Assembly: GCF_001870435.1 (NCBI RefSeq)
Contig: NZ_MDDR01000039.1
Location: forward strand, 239,507 to 303,506
DNA from: Pseudomonas costantinii
Lineage (GTDB): Bacteria; Pseudomonadota; Gammaproteobacteria; Pseudomonadales; Pseudomonadaceae
DNA: 64,000 bases
Direction: 5' to 3'
The notes under the pieces were generated by a model. It had not been told where the DNA came from, ran no database searches, and worked only from the letters and a program-made list of their open reading frames with translations. Both the position numbers and the translations under genes were made by a program. Positions 51,893 to 59,583 of the stretch are shown in pieces (positions within the stretch are counted from its first letter, which is position 1; every line of letters begins with the position of its first letter).

Positions 51893-52052
51893 AGTGCTCA
51901 GTTTCATAGATACGTTTCTCTTTTGGCGAGTGGCTGTTGCCGCCAGGCAAGGAGCCGCGACGACTCATAGCTCGCTATGGGGAGGAGCGGCGACGCAGCA
52001 TGGCGGCAACAGACGCCGCCAAAAAGAAACAGTATCTGTGAGACTGAGCACT
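51893..52052. repeat. 160-bp near-perfect palindrome inserted in the tetR leader
   Basis: The sequence is symmetric about 51972.5: the centre is CATAGC-TC-GCTATG (51966-51979) and the outer 50-bp arms match with few differences (for example GTGCTCAG at 51894 and CTGAGCAC ending 52051; GTTGCCGCC and GGCGGCAAC inside). Removing it would place AAGGA (51881-51885) about 9-11 nt before the tetR ATG. The trinucleotide ACT occurs at both edges (51888-51890 region and 52050-52052) and may be a target duplication. It looks like a MITE-like hairpin element. Confidence 0.75.
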
Positions 52053-52058
52053 TTATGA
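51894..52058 (+). CDS. possible 54-codon leader peptide across the palindrome
   Basis: GTG 51894 has AAGGA 8 nt upstream and opens a frame through the whole palindrome (MLSFIDTFLFWRVAVAARQG to KETVSVRLSTL) that ends in TGA at 52056-52058. That stop overlaps the tetR start codon as ATGA. The peptide has no recognisable domain and is palindrome-encoded, so it may have no function beyond carrying ribosomes to tetR. It could equally be chance. Confidence 0.3.
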   Translation: MLSFIDTFLFWRVAVAARQGAATTHSSLWGGAATQHGGNRRRQKETVSVRLSTL

Positions 52059-52660
52059 GCACCATTCGCGAGCGCAATAAAGAAATGATCCTGCGAGCGG
52101 CCAGCGAGGAGTTTGCCGACAAGGGCTTCGCCGCGACCAAAACCAGCGATATTGCCGCCAAGGCCGGGCTGCCCAAGCCCAACGTCTACTACTACTTCAA
52201 GTCCAAGGACAACCTCTATCGCGAGGTGCTCGAAAGCATTATCGAGCCGATCCTGGCCGCTTCCACGCCGTTCAACCCGGATGGCGAGCCTAAAGAAGTA
52301 CTGAGCAACTACATCCGCTCGAAAATCCGCATCTCCCGCGACCTGCCTTTTGCATCCAAGGTGTTCGCCAGCGAAATCATGCACGGAGCCCCGCATCTGA
52401 GCGCCGAACAGGTCGAGCAGCTTAACGCCCAGGCCAAGCACAATATCGACTGCATCCAGAGCTGGGTGGAACGCGGCTTGATCGCCGCCATTGATCCCCA
52501 TCATTTGATGTTCAGCATCTGGGCGGCGACGCAGACGTATGCGGATTTTGATTGGCAGATTTCGGCGGTGACAGGGAAGGCAAAGCTGGATGAGGCGGAT
52601 TATGAAGCGGCGGCGTTGACGATTATTCGGTTGGTGCTGAAGGGGTGTGAGCCGGACTGA
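52055..52660 (+). CDS. TetR/AcrR family regulator (RutR-like C-terminal domain)
   Basis: A 201-residue repressor. The N-terminal helix-turn-helix (ILRAASEEFADKGFAATKT, then KAGLPKPNVYYYFKSKDNL) is classic TetR; the C-terminal ligand domain (SKVFASEIMHGAPHLS, AATQTYADFDWQI) resembles RutR/YcdC. It diverges from muxABC-opmB across a 398-bp gap and is the likely local regulator of the pump. The ATG at 52055 has no ribosome site of its own because a 160-bp palindrome separates it from AAGGA. RutR proteins sense uracil; ligand here unknown. Confidence 0.88.
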   Translation: MSTIRERNKEMILRAASEEFADKGFAATKTSDIAAKAGLPKPNVYYYFKSKDNLYREVLESIIEPILAASTPFNPDGEPKEVLSNYIRSKIRISRDLPFASKVFASEIMHGAPHLSAEQVEQLNAQAKHNIDCIQSWVERGLIAAIDPHHLMFSIWAATQTYADFDWQISAVTGKAKLDEADYEAAALTIIRLVLKGCEPD

Positions 52661-52681
52661 GAGACCGTGGCGCCTGTGAAA

Positions 52682-52705
52682 TTCGCGAGCAGGCCCGCTC
52701 CCACA
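52682..52705. repeat. single REP element
   Basis: TTCGCGAGCAGGCCCGCTCC followed by CACA matches one arm of the REPIN at 57709-57797. It sits in the 46-bp gap between the convergent tetR and patatin genes. Confidence 0.8.
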
Positions 52706-52706
52706 T

Positions 52707-53861
52707 TTAGATTGGAGCCAGACCTAGAAACCGCGTGATTTCCTCGCGCTTGGCCAACGCATCTTTCCTGCCCAGTTCAATCAACTCGCTGCAATACCCC
52801 GCCTCGAACAATAGGTAACTCAACACCCCCGCCCCGCTGGTTTTGGTCGCCCCCGGCCCGCGCAAGAACAAGCGCAACGCCGCCGGCAACTCCTGCCGAT
52901 GACGCGCGGCTATTTCATCGATCGGCTGACTCGGCGCAATCACCAGCACTTCCACTGGCGCCAAGCCAGCAGCGGCACTGTCGGCCGGCTGGAAATGGCT
53001 GAACTGGTTCAAGCGCTCCAGCAATTCGATATCACTTTCCAGGCTGTCGATGAACGTGCTGTTGAGCATATGCCCACCGATCTGCGCCAGTGTCGGTTCC
53101 TGACCGGTATAGGCGCGCTGCAAGGGATGCTCATGATCGATCCCGCGTGGGTTGCCGCTGACGCCCACCACCAGCACTCGGCTGGCGCCCAGATGCAAGG
53201 CAGGACTGATGGGCGCCGACTGCCGCACCGCGCCATCGCCGAAATACTCTTGATCGAGTTTGACCGGGGCAAACAGTAAGGGAATCGCCGAACTGGCCAG
53301 CAAGTGCTCAACCGTCAATTGAGTGGGCACGCCGATACGCCGATGGCGCAGCCAGGCATTGATGGTGCCGCCACCTTGATAGAAGGTTACCGCCTGTCCT
53401 GACTCGTAGCCGAAGGCCGTAACCGCTACCGCATGCAGATGCTTTTTGCGGATGGCCTCGTCGATGCCGTGCAGGTGCAGTTTGTCGTTGAGCAAATCCC
53501 GCAGCGGCGCGCTGTTGAGCAACGCCACCGGCACCTGAGCACCCAGGCCCAACAGGCTATGGATAAAAAAGCGGCCTGCCTGACGGATCACCCCCGGCCA
53601 ATCGCTGCGCAGCACCAAGTGGCTGCGAAAGCCCTGCCAGAAGGCCGTCAGGCGCTGGATGGCAGCGGTGAAGTCGGTGGCGCCGCTGGCCAGACTCACC
53701 GCATTAATCGCACCGGCCGAGGTGCCGACAATCACCGGAAAAGGATTCGGCGCTCCCGGTGGCAACAACTCTGCAATCGCCGCCAACACCCCCACTTGAT
53801 ATGCCGCTCGCGCCCCGCCGCCGGAAAGAATCAAGCCTGTGACCGGTTCAGCTGGGCGCAT
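52707..53861 (-). CDS. patatin-like phospholipase
   Basis: A 384-residue protein. The oxyanion loop GGGARAAYQVG lies at residues 14-24, the nucleophile is S48 in GTSAG, and D209 in GDGAVRQSAP completes the Ser-Asp dyad. This is the RssA/YchK-like bacterial branch, with an added C-terminal region of about 90 residues. It probably hydrolyses phospholipids or acyl esters inside the cell. GGAGTGATGCA precedes ATG 53859-53861. It is followed upstream on the same strand by the lipid A acyltransferase gene, in the PAO1 order. Confidence 0.88.
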   Translation of the reverse strand: MRPAEPVTGLILSGGGARAAYQVGVLAAIAELLPPGAPNPFPVIVGTSAGAINAVSLASGATDFTAAIQRLTAFWQGFRSHLVLRSDWPGVIRQAGRFFIHSLLGLGAQVPVALLNSAPLRDLLNDKLHLHGIDEAIRKKHLHAVAVTAFGYESGQAVTFYQGGGTINAWLRHRRIGVPTQLTVEHLLASSAIPLLFAPVKLDQEYFGDGAVRQSAPISPALHLGASRVLVVGVSGNPRGIDHEHPLQRAYTGQEPTLAQIGGHMLNSTFIDSLESDIELLERLNQFSHFQPADSAAAGLAPVEVLVIAPSQPIDEIAARHRQELPAALRLFLRGPGATKTSGAGVLSYLLFEAGYCSELIELGRKDALAKREEITRFLGLAPI

Positions 53862-53891
53862 TGCATCACTCCATGTAGGGAAAGGCAGGTC

Positions 53892-54827
53892 TTATCGACG
53901 GCGTTTTTCGTACAGCTTGGGCTCACCCGGTGGCCGGCTCTTGAAGCGCCGGTGAGTCCACAAATATTGCTCGGGGCATTCGCGCACCGACGCTTCGACC
54001 CACCGGTTGATGCGCAAGCAGTCGATCTCATCGGTTTCACCGGGGAAATCGGTCAATGGCGGGTGGATTACCAGGCGATAACCGCTGCCATCGGCCAAGC
54101 GCTCCTGAGTGAACGGCACCACCAACGCTTTGCCCAGGCGAGCGAACTTGCTGGTGGCGGTCACAGTAGCAGCCTGGATACCGAACAAGGGCACAAAGAT
54201 ACTTTGCTTGGCGCCGTAGTCCTGGTCCGGTGCGTACCAGATCGCGCGACCGGCGCGCAGCAGCTTGAGCATGCCACGCACGTCGTCGCGCTCCACCGCC
54301 AGGGAATCGAGGTTATGGCGCTCGCGCCCACGGCGCTGGATGAAGTCGAACAGCGGGTTGCCGTGTTCGCGGTACATGCCATCAATGGTGTGCTTTTGCC
54401 CGAGCAGGGCCGCACCAATTTCCAGGGTGGTGAAATGCAGGGCCATCAGGATCACGCCCTTGCCGTCCAACTGAGCCTGCTTGAGATGCTCCAACCCTTC
54501 AACGTGTGCCAGCCGCGCCAGGCGTTGGCGCGACCACCACCAGCTCATGGCCATTTCAAAGAAGGCGATACCGGTGGAGGCAAAGTTTTCCTTGAGCAAA
54601 TGTTTACGCTCTTCGGCGTTTTTTTCCGGAAAGCACAGCTCCAGATTGCGCTCGGCGATGCGTCGACGATCGCCAGCCACACGGTACATGCCCGCGCCCA
54701 GTAAACGACCAATGGTCAACAGTGCCCGGTAGGGCAACTGAGTGATCAGCCACAGCAGGCCGAGTCCCAGCCATAGCAGCCAAAAACGCGGGTGAAGAAA
54801 TACAGCTCGAAAACGCGGGCGATCCAT
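53892..54827 (-). CDS. lipid A biosynthesis acyltransferase (LpxL/HtrB type)
   Basis: A 311-residue inner membrane enzyme with one N-terminal membrane helix (residues 15-32). The HX4(D/E) motif is H131 to E136 in ALHFTTLEIG, and PDQDYGAKQSIFVPLFG is the conserved second block. It transfers a secondary acyl chain, usually laurate or 2-hydroxylaurate, to lipid A. ATG 54825-54827 is chosen over an in-frame TTG at 54848. It is divergent from minC with 119 bp between. Confidence 0.9.
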   Translation of the reverse strand: MDRPRFRAVFLHPRFWLLWLGLGLLWLITQLPYRALLTIGRLLGAGMYRVAGDRRRIAERNLELCFPEKNAEERKHLLKENFASTGIAFFEMAMSWWWSRQRLARLAHVEGLEHLKQAQLDGKGVILMALHFTTLEIGAALLGQKHTIDGMYREHGNPLFDFIQRRGRERHNLDSLAVERDDVRGMLKLLRAGRAIWYAPDQDYGAKQSIFVPLFGIQAATVTATSKFARLGKALVVPFTQERLADGSGYRLVIHPPLTDFPGETDEIDCLRINRWVEASVRECPEQYLWTHRRFKSRPPGEPKLYEKRRR

Positions 54828-54946
54828 TACAGATTCCGGTAAAGACAAGGGCCGCGCATTCTACAACGGTTCGACTCGGCTTGCGGCCCGAGGATGTTCT
54901 CGTTATAAGTCTCGACACTTTTCGTGACAAGCCGCTTTTGCCGACC

Positions 54947-55684
54947 ATGAGCCAAACCGAACCGCTAGACCAAGATCCCGTGTTCCAGCTGAAAGGCAGC
55001 ATGCTCGCCATCACCGTGCTGGAACTGGCCCGCAACGACCTCGACGCCCTGGACCGCCAACTGGCCGCCAAAGTCGCCCTGGCGCCGAACTTTTTTAACA
55101 ATGCCCCGCTGGTACTGGCCCTGGACAAACTCCCGGCCGGCCAGGGTGCCATTGATTTGCCCGGCCTGATGCGCGTTTGCCGCTCCCATGGTTTGCGCAC
55201 CCTGGCGATTCGCGCCAGCCGTATCGAAGACATTGCCGCGGCCATCGCCATTGAACTGCCAGTACTGCCACCGTCCGGTGCCCGCGAGCGTCCGCTCGAC
55301 CCGATGGAAGGTGAAGTGAAGAAAAAACCGGAAAAACCACCGGAGCCCACGGTCAAGCCTACAAAGATCATCACCTCCCCCGTACGCGGTGGGCAGCAAA
55401 TTTACGCCCAAGGCGGCGACCTGGTCGTGATCGCTCCGGTAAGCCCAGGGGCGGAACTTCTGGCCGATGGCAACATCCATGTATACGGCCCGATGCGCGG
55501 GCGTGCCCTCGCCGGCATCAAGGGTGATACCAAGGCCCGTATTTTTTGCCAGCAATTGACCGCTGAGCTAGTGTCCATCGCAGGCCAGTACAAGGTTTCA
55601 GAAGATTTGCGCCGTGATCCGCTGTGGGGGGCCGGGGTACAAGTCAGCCTGTCGGGCGATGTGTTGAACATCATCCGTCTTTAA
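54947..55684 (+). CDS. minC: septum site-determining protein MinC
   Basis: A 245-residue protein. The N-terminal domain (FQLKGSMLAITVLEL to IELPVLPPSG) binds FtsZ; a charged Pro/Lys linker (KKKPEKPPEPTVKPTK) leads to the C-terminal beta-helix (VRGGQQIYAQGGDLVVIAPVSPGAELLADGNIHVYGPMRGRALAG in parts), which binds MinD. It blocks FtsZ polymerisation away from midcell. ATG 54947 gives the family start. A 201-bp gap separates it from minD, so minDE may have its own promoter. Confidence 0.95.
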   Translation: MSQTEPLDQDPVFQLKGSMLAITVLELARNDLDALDRQLAAKVALAPNFFNNAPLVLALDKLPAGQGAIDLPGLMRVCRSHGLRTLAIRASRIEDIAAAIAIELPVLPPSGARERPLDPMEGEVKKKPEKPPEPTVKPTKIITSPVRGGQQIYAQGGDLVVIAPVSPGAELLADGNIHVYGPMRGRALAGIKGDTKARIFCQQLTAELVSIAGQYKVSEDLRRDPLWGAGVQVSLSGDVLNIIRL

Positions 55685-55885
55685 CGGATACTGCCGCATT
55701 TTCCAAGCATCTCTAGACTCTGATAGCACAGCGAAACCGGCAAGACTTGCGTAGGAATAATTGGAAGTTGGCGTTTCCCTTGTGGAAACCACATCTTTTT
55801 CCTACAAAGGCTGTCCGCCTGCAGCGAGTTTCAAGAGATGTTTTTCAGGGACTGAAAAGTCCTTTTTCCTTAGGGGTGAAACACC

Positions 55886-56698
55886 TTGGCCAAGATTCTC
55901 GTGGTTACATCCGGCAAGGGTGGTGTGGGTAAGACCACCACCAGCGCCGCTATCGGTACCGGCCTCGCTCTGCGCGGCCACAAAACAGTTATCGTCGACT
56001 TCGACGTCGGTTTGCGTAACCTCGACCTGATCATGGGCTGCGAACGCCGCGTGGTGTACGACTTCGTCAACGTGGTGAACGGCGAAGCCAACCTGCAACA
56101 GGCCCTGATCAAGGACAAGCGCCTTGAGAACCTGTACGTGCTGGCCGCCAGCCAGACCCGCGACAAAGACGCGCTGACCAAAGAAGGCGTAGGCAAAGTC
56201 CTGGCTGAGCTGAAAGAAACCTTCGAATACGTGGTCTGCGACTCCCCGGCCGGTATCGAAACCGGTGCTCACCTGGCGATGTACTTCGCCGATGAAGCGA
56301 TCGTGGTGACCAACCCGGAAGTTTCCTCGGTACGAGACTCGGACCGCATGCTGGGCCTGCTGGCCAGCAAGTCCCAGCGCGCCGAAAAAGGCGAAGACCC
56401 GATCAAGGAGCACCTGCTGCTCACCCGCTACAACCCTGAGCGCGTCAGCAACGGCGAAATGCTCGGTGTTGAAGACGTGAAGGAAATCCTCGCAGTGACC
56501 CTGCTGGGCGTGATTCCAGAATCCCAGGCAGTCCTGAAGGCTTCCAACCAAGGCGTGCCGGTCATTCTTGATGACCAGAGCGACGCCGGCCAGGCGTACA
56601 GCGATGCAGTTGATCGCTTGCTGGGCAAGACCGTGGAACATCGCTTCCTCGATGTAAAGAAGAAGGGATTCTTCGAGCGTATCTTTGGAGGCAACTAA
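55886..56698 (+). CDS. minD: septum site-determining ATPase MinD
   Basis: A 270-residue ParA/MinD ATPase. The deviant Walker A motif is GKGGVGKT at residues 10-17, and the membrane-targeting amphipathic helix KKGFFERIFGGN forms the C-terminus. It recruits MinC to the membrane and oscillates with MinE. The start is TTG 55886-55888, preceded by TAGGGGTG; this rare start is the only one that gives MAKILVVTSGKGG. minE follows after 3 nt. Confidence 0.97.
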   Translation: MAKILVVTSGKGGVGKTTTSAAIGTGLALRGHKTVIVDFDVGLRNLDLIMGCERRVVYDFVNVVNGEANLQQALIKDKRLENLYVLAASQTRDKDALTKEGVGKVLAELKETFEYVVCDSPAGIETGAHLAMYFADEAIVVTNPEVSSVRDSDRMLGLLASKSQRAEKGEDPIKEHLLLTRYNPERVSNGEMLGVEDVKEILAVTLLGVIPESQAVLKASNQGVPVILDDQSDAGQAYSDAVDRLLGKTVEHRFLDVKKKGFFERIFGGN

Positions 56699-56701
56699 AC
56701 A

Positions 56702-56956
56702 ATGAAATTTCTCGACTTCTTTCGCGCCAACAAAAAGCCAAGTACCGCGTCGGTAGCGAAAGAGCGTCTACAGATCATCGTGGCGCACGAACGCGGCCAA
56801 CGCAGCACGCCGGATTACCTGCCAGCCTTGCAGAAGGAACTGGTCGAAGTGATCCGCAAGTACGTCAATATCGGGAACGACGATGTGCATGTCGCCCTGG
56901 AAAACGACGGCAGCTGCTCGATTCTGGAACTCAATATCACCCTGCCTGATCGTTAA
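56702..56956 (+). CDS. minE: cell division topological specificity factor MinE
   Basis: An 84-residue protein. The N-terminal MKFLDFFRANKKPSTASVAKERLQ (in two parts) holds the membrane-binding and MinD-contacting region; the rest forms the dimerisation domain ending ILELNITLPDR. It stimulates MinD ATPase and sets the oscillation. It starts 3 nt after minD. Confidence 0.97.
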   Translation: MKFLDFFRANKKPSTASVAKERLQIIVAHERGQRSTPDYLPALQKELVEVIRKYVNIGNDDVHVALENDGSCSILELNITLPDR

Positions 56957-56970
56957 TCGAAAGGGCAGTC

Positions 56971-57032
56971 GCCACGGCGGCTCGGTCACCTTGATCCCTT
57001 TGCGGGAACCGGGTGGGCGAGCCGCCGTTGGC
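56971..57032 (+). terminator. hairpin after minE, probable terminator
   Basis: GCCACGGCGGCTCG (56971-56984) pairs with CGAGCCGCCGTTGGC (57018-57032) with a one-base bulge, and is followed by GTTTGTTA. An inner hairpin TCCC-GGGA sits in the loop. It ends 21 nt before the rluA start. Confidence 0.55.
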
Positions 57033-57052
57033 GTTTGTTACGAGGCTGTTTA

Positions 57053-57688
57053 ATGCCGTTGTCCAATATCCATATCCTTCATCAGGACGCCGCCGTCCTG
57101 GTGGTGAACAAGCCGACCCTGCTGCTCTCGGTGCCCGGCCGCGCCGATGACAACAAGGACTGCCTGATCACCCGCCTGCAGGAAAACGGTTACCCCGAAG
57201 CCCGTATCGTCCATCGACTGGACTGGGAAACCTCGGGGATCATCCTGCTGGCCCGGGACGCCGATACCCACCGCGAGCTGTCCCGCCAGTTTCACGACCG
57301 CGAAACCGAAAAAGCCTACACCGCCTTGGCTTGGGGCCAGCCGGAACTGGACAGCGGCAGCATTGACCTGCCCCTGCGCTACGACCCGCCAACCAAGCCA
57401 CGCCATGTGGTGGACTACGAGTTCGGCAAGAATGCGCTGACGTTCTGGAAAGTGCTGGAGCGTTGCGGCGACTGGTGCCGTGTGGAGCTGACGCCGATTA
57501 CCGGGCGTTCGCACCAATTGCGCGTGCACATGCTGTCGATCGGTCATCCGTTGCTGGGTGATGGCCTGTATGCCCATGAACAAGCCCTGGCCGCCTGGCC
57601 GCGACTGTGTCTGCACGCAAGCATGCTGAGCTTTACTCATCCGCAGAGCGGCGAGCGCTTGCGCTTTGAGTGCCCGGCCCCGTTCTAA
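57053..57688 (+). CDS. rluA: 23S rRNA/tRNA pseudouridine synthase RluA
   Basis: A 211-residue protein with the catalytic aspartate D57 in VHRLDWETSGI, and GRSHQLRVHM near the C-terminus. RluA makes pseudouridine at 23S rRNA 746 and tRNA position 32. There is no S4 domain, as expected for RluA itself. ATG 57053 has GAGG upstream; an earlier in-frame TTG is rejected. It follows minE as in PAO1. Confidence 0.93.
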   Translation: MPLSNIHILHQDAAVLVVNKPTLLLSVPGRADDNKDCLITRLQENGYPEARIVHRLDWETSGIILLARDADTHRELSRQFHDRETEKAYTALAWGQPELDSGSIDLPLRYDPPTKPRHVVDYEFGKNALTFWKVLERCGDWCRVELTPITGRSHQLRVHMLSIGHPLLGDGLYAHEQALAAWPRLCLHASMLSFTHPQSGERLRFECPAPF

Positions 57689-57708
57689 AGTTGGCAATGC
57701 CTTAAAAC

Positions 57709-57797
57709 GTGGGAGCCGGCTTGCTCGTGAATGCGCTGGATCAGTCAACTGATTCAGTGGCTGACACTCCGCATTCGCGAGCAAGCCCGCTCCCACA
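57709..57797. repeat. REPIN (inverted REP pair)
   Basis: Arms GTGGGAGCCGGCTTGCTCG at 57709 and CGAGCAAGCCCGCTCCCACA ending 57797 are inverted, with an AT-richer loop of about 35 nt that has its own dyad (AGTCAACTGATT). Confidence 0.9.
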
Positions 57798-57860
57798 TTT
57801 GTAATGTGCACTTCTCGCCATCGAACGGTAAACTCCGCGCATTGCTGTCTGGAGCTATTT

Positions 57861-59150
57861 ATGCGCGAAGCGTTGAATCAAGGCCTGATCGACTTCCTCA
57901 AGGCCTCCCCTACTCCTTTTCATGCCACTGCAGCCCTGGCCCAGCGCCTGGAAGCGGCCGGTTACCAGCGTCTCGACGAGCGCGAAACCTGGGCCACCGA
58001 GGCCAACGGTCGCTATTACGTGACCCGAAACGACTCCTCGATCATCGCCTTCAAGCTCGGCCGCCACTCGCCGCTGCTGGGTGGGATTCGCCTGGTCGGC
58101 GCACACACCGACAGCCCGTGCCTGCGGGTCAAGCCCCAGCCGGAGCTGCAACGCCAGGGTTTCTGGCAGTTGGGCGTCGAAGTCTACGGCGGTGCGCTGC
58201 TTGCACCGTGGTTCGACCGCGACCTGTCTCTTGCCGGCCGCGTGACCTTCCGTCGCGACGGCAAGGTCGAAAGCCAGTTGATCGACTTCAAGCTGCCCAT
58301 CGCCATCATCCCCAACCTGGCCATTCACCTGAACCGTGAAGCCAATCAGGGTTGGGCGATCAACGCCCAGACCGAATTGCCACCAATCCTCGCGCAATTT
58401 GCCGGTGACGAGCGCGTGGACTTCCGCGCCGTGCTCACCGAGCAGTTGGCACGCGAACACGGGCTGAACGCTGATGTGGTGCTCGACTACGAGCTGAGCT
58501 TCTACGACACGCAAAGCGCCGCTGTCATTGGCCTCAATGGCGACTTCATCGCCGGTGCGCGTCTCGACAACCTGTTGTCGTGCTACGCCGGCCTGCAAGC
58601 CTTGCTCACCAGCGAAACCGATGAAACCTGCGTGCTGGTGTGCAACGACCACGAAGAAGTCGGCTCCTGCTCGGCCTGCGGTGCCGATGGCCCGATGCTG
58701 GAACAGACCCTGCGTCGCCTGCTGCCCGAAGGTGATGATTTCGTACGTACCATTCAGAAATCGCTATTGGTATCGGCGGACAATGCCCACGGTGTGCACC
58801 CCAACTACGCTGAGAAACACGACGCCAACCATGGCCCGAAACTCAACGCTGGCCCGGTGATCAAGGTCAACAGCAACCAGCGCTACGCCACCAACAGCGA
58901 AACCGCTGGTTTCTTCCGCCATCTGTGCATGGCCCAGGAAGTACCGGTACAGAGCTTTGTGGTGCGCAGCGACATGGGCTGCGGCTCGACCATCGGCCCG
59001 ATTACCGCCAGCCACCTGGGTGTGCGCACCGTGGACATCGGCCTGCCGACGTTTGCCATGCACTCCATCCGCGAACTGTGCGGTAGCCATGATCTGGCGC
59101 ACCTGGTGAAGGTACTGGGCGCGTTCTACGCGAGCCGTGATTTGCCTTAA
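57861..59150 (+). CDS. apeB: M18 family aminopeptidase
   Basis: A 429-residue dizinc aminopeptidase. Metal and catalytic residues lie in VGAHTDSPCLRVKP, ARLDNLLSCYAG, CNDHEEVGSCSACGA and VRSDMGCGSTIGP. It is cytosolic and releases N-terminal, preferably acidic, residues from peptides. ATG 57861 has GGAG 7 nt upstream; codons upstream come from the REPIN. It follows rluA, as in PAO1. Confidence 0.94.
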   Translation: MREALNQGLIDFLKASPTPFHATAALAQRLEAAGYQRLDERETWATEANGRYYVTRNDSSIIAFKLGRHSPLLGGIRLVGAHTDSPCLRVKPQPELQRQGFWQLGVEVYGGALLAPWFDRDLSLAGRVTFRRDGKVESQLIDFKLPIAIIPNLAIHLNREANQGWAINAQTELPPILAQFAGDERVDFRAVLTEQLAREHGLNADVVLDYELSFYDTQSAAVIGLNGDFIAGARLDNLLSCYAGLQALLTSETDETCVLVCNDHEEVGSCSACGADGPMLEQTLRRLLPEGDDFVRTIQKSLLVSADNAHGVHPNYAEKHDANHGPKLNAGPVIKVNSNQRYATNSETAGFFRHLCMAQEVPVQSFVVRSDMGCGSTIGPITASHLGVRTVDIGLPTFAMHSIRELCGSHDLAHLVKVLGAFYASRDLP

Positions 59151-59162
59151 GACCGAGGCGTG

Positions 59163-59233
59163 GCCATCGCGGGCAAGCCCGCTCCCACACTTGGAATACA
59201 TTTCCCTGTGGGAGCGGGCTTGCCCGCGATGGC
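59163..59233. repeat. REPIN (inverted REP pair), perfect arms
   Basis: Perfect 27-bp inverted arms at 59163-59189 (GCCATCGCGGGCAAGCCCGC...) and 59207-59233 around a 17-nt loop. The arms point the opposite way from those of the pairs at 18432 and 57709. Confidence 0.95.
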
Positions 59234-59334
59234 GATTTCAAACACACCAGGCGCTATCTGACTCACATCAACGCCATTTCCCATAATCCGACCTAAACTT
59301 GTCAGTATTCCCACTCTGACAAGGCTATCGCGCC

Positions 59335-59511
59335 ATGATTTCCATGTCTTCGTTCCACGCCATGCTCATCCCTATCCTGATCGGCATGATCCTGTTGGCT
59401 GTCGGCTTCAACTTTCGCGACAAGTCGGTCGGCGTGTTTGGCATGTGGGTCGGCATGCTACTGATCCTGGGCACCGTGATTTACAAGATCCTCGCCAAGC
59501 TGGCGGAATGA
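59335..59511 (+). CDS. 58-residue membrane protein
   Basis: ATG 59335 opens 58 codons ending TGA 59509-59511. The product is MISMSSFHAMLIPILIGMIL, then AVGFNFRDKSVGVFGMWVGML and a third stretch ILGTVIYKILAKLAE: two membrane helices joined by a short positively charged loop. AAGGCTATCGCGCC gives a ribosome site. Coding bias is like that of the neighbours (third positions rich in G/C). Function unknown; a start at ATG 59344 is also possible. It is easily missed because of its size. Confidence 0.72.
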   Translation: MISMSSFHAMLIPILIGMILLAVGFNFRDKSVGVFGMWVGMLLILGTVIYKILAKLAE

Positions 59512-59583
59512 CAAATGCACTCGCATCTGGCATAGCGGCCTCGTACACTCGGTCAACTCGTCGTTTTCAAGGTTGACCGCCTC

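Noticed and set aside
51977..52660. Longer tetR start at ATG 51977
   Set aside because: The extra 26 residues come from the palindrome, with no ribosome site before that ATG; TetR proteins of this type start at the MSTIRERN position.
57709..59233. CRISPR array
   Set aside because: The repeats are inverted pairs of REP elements with irregular spacing, not regularly spaced direct repeats; no cas genes are present.
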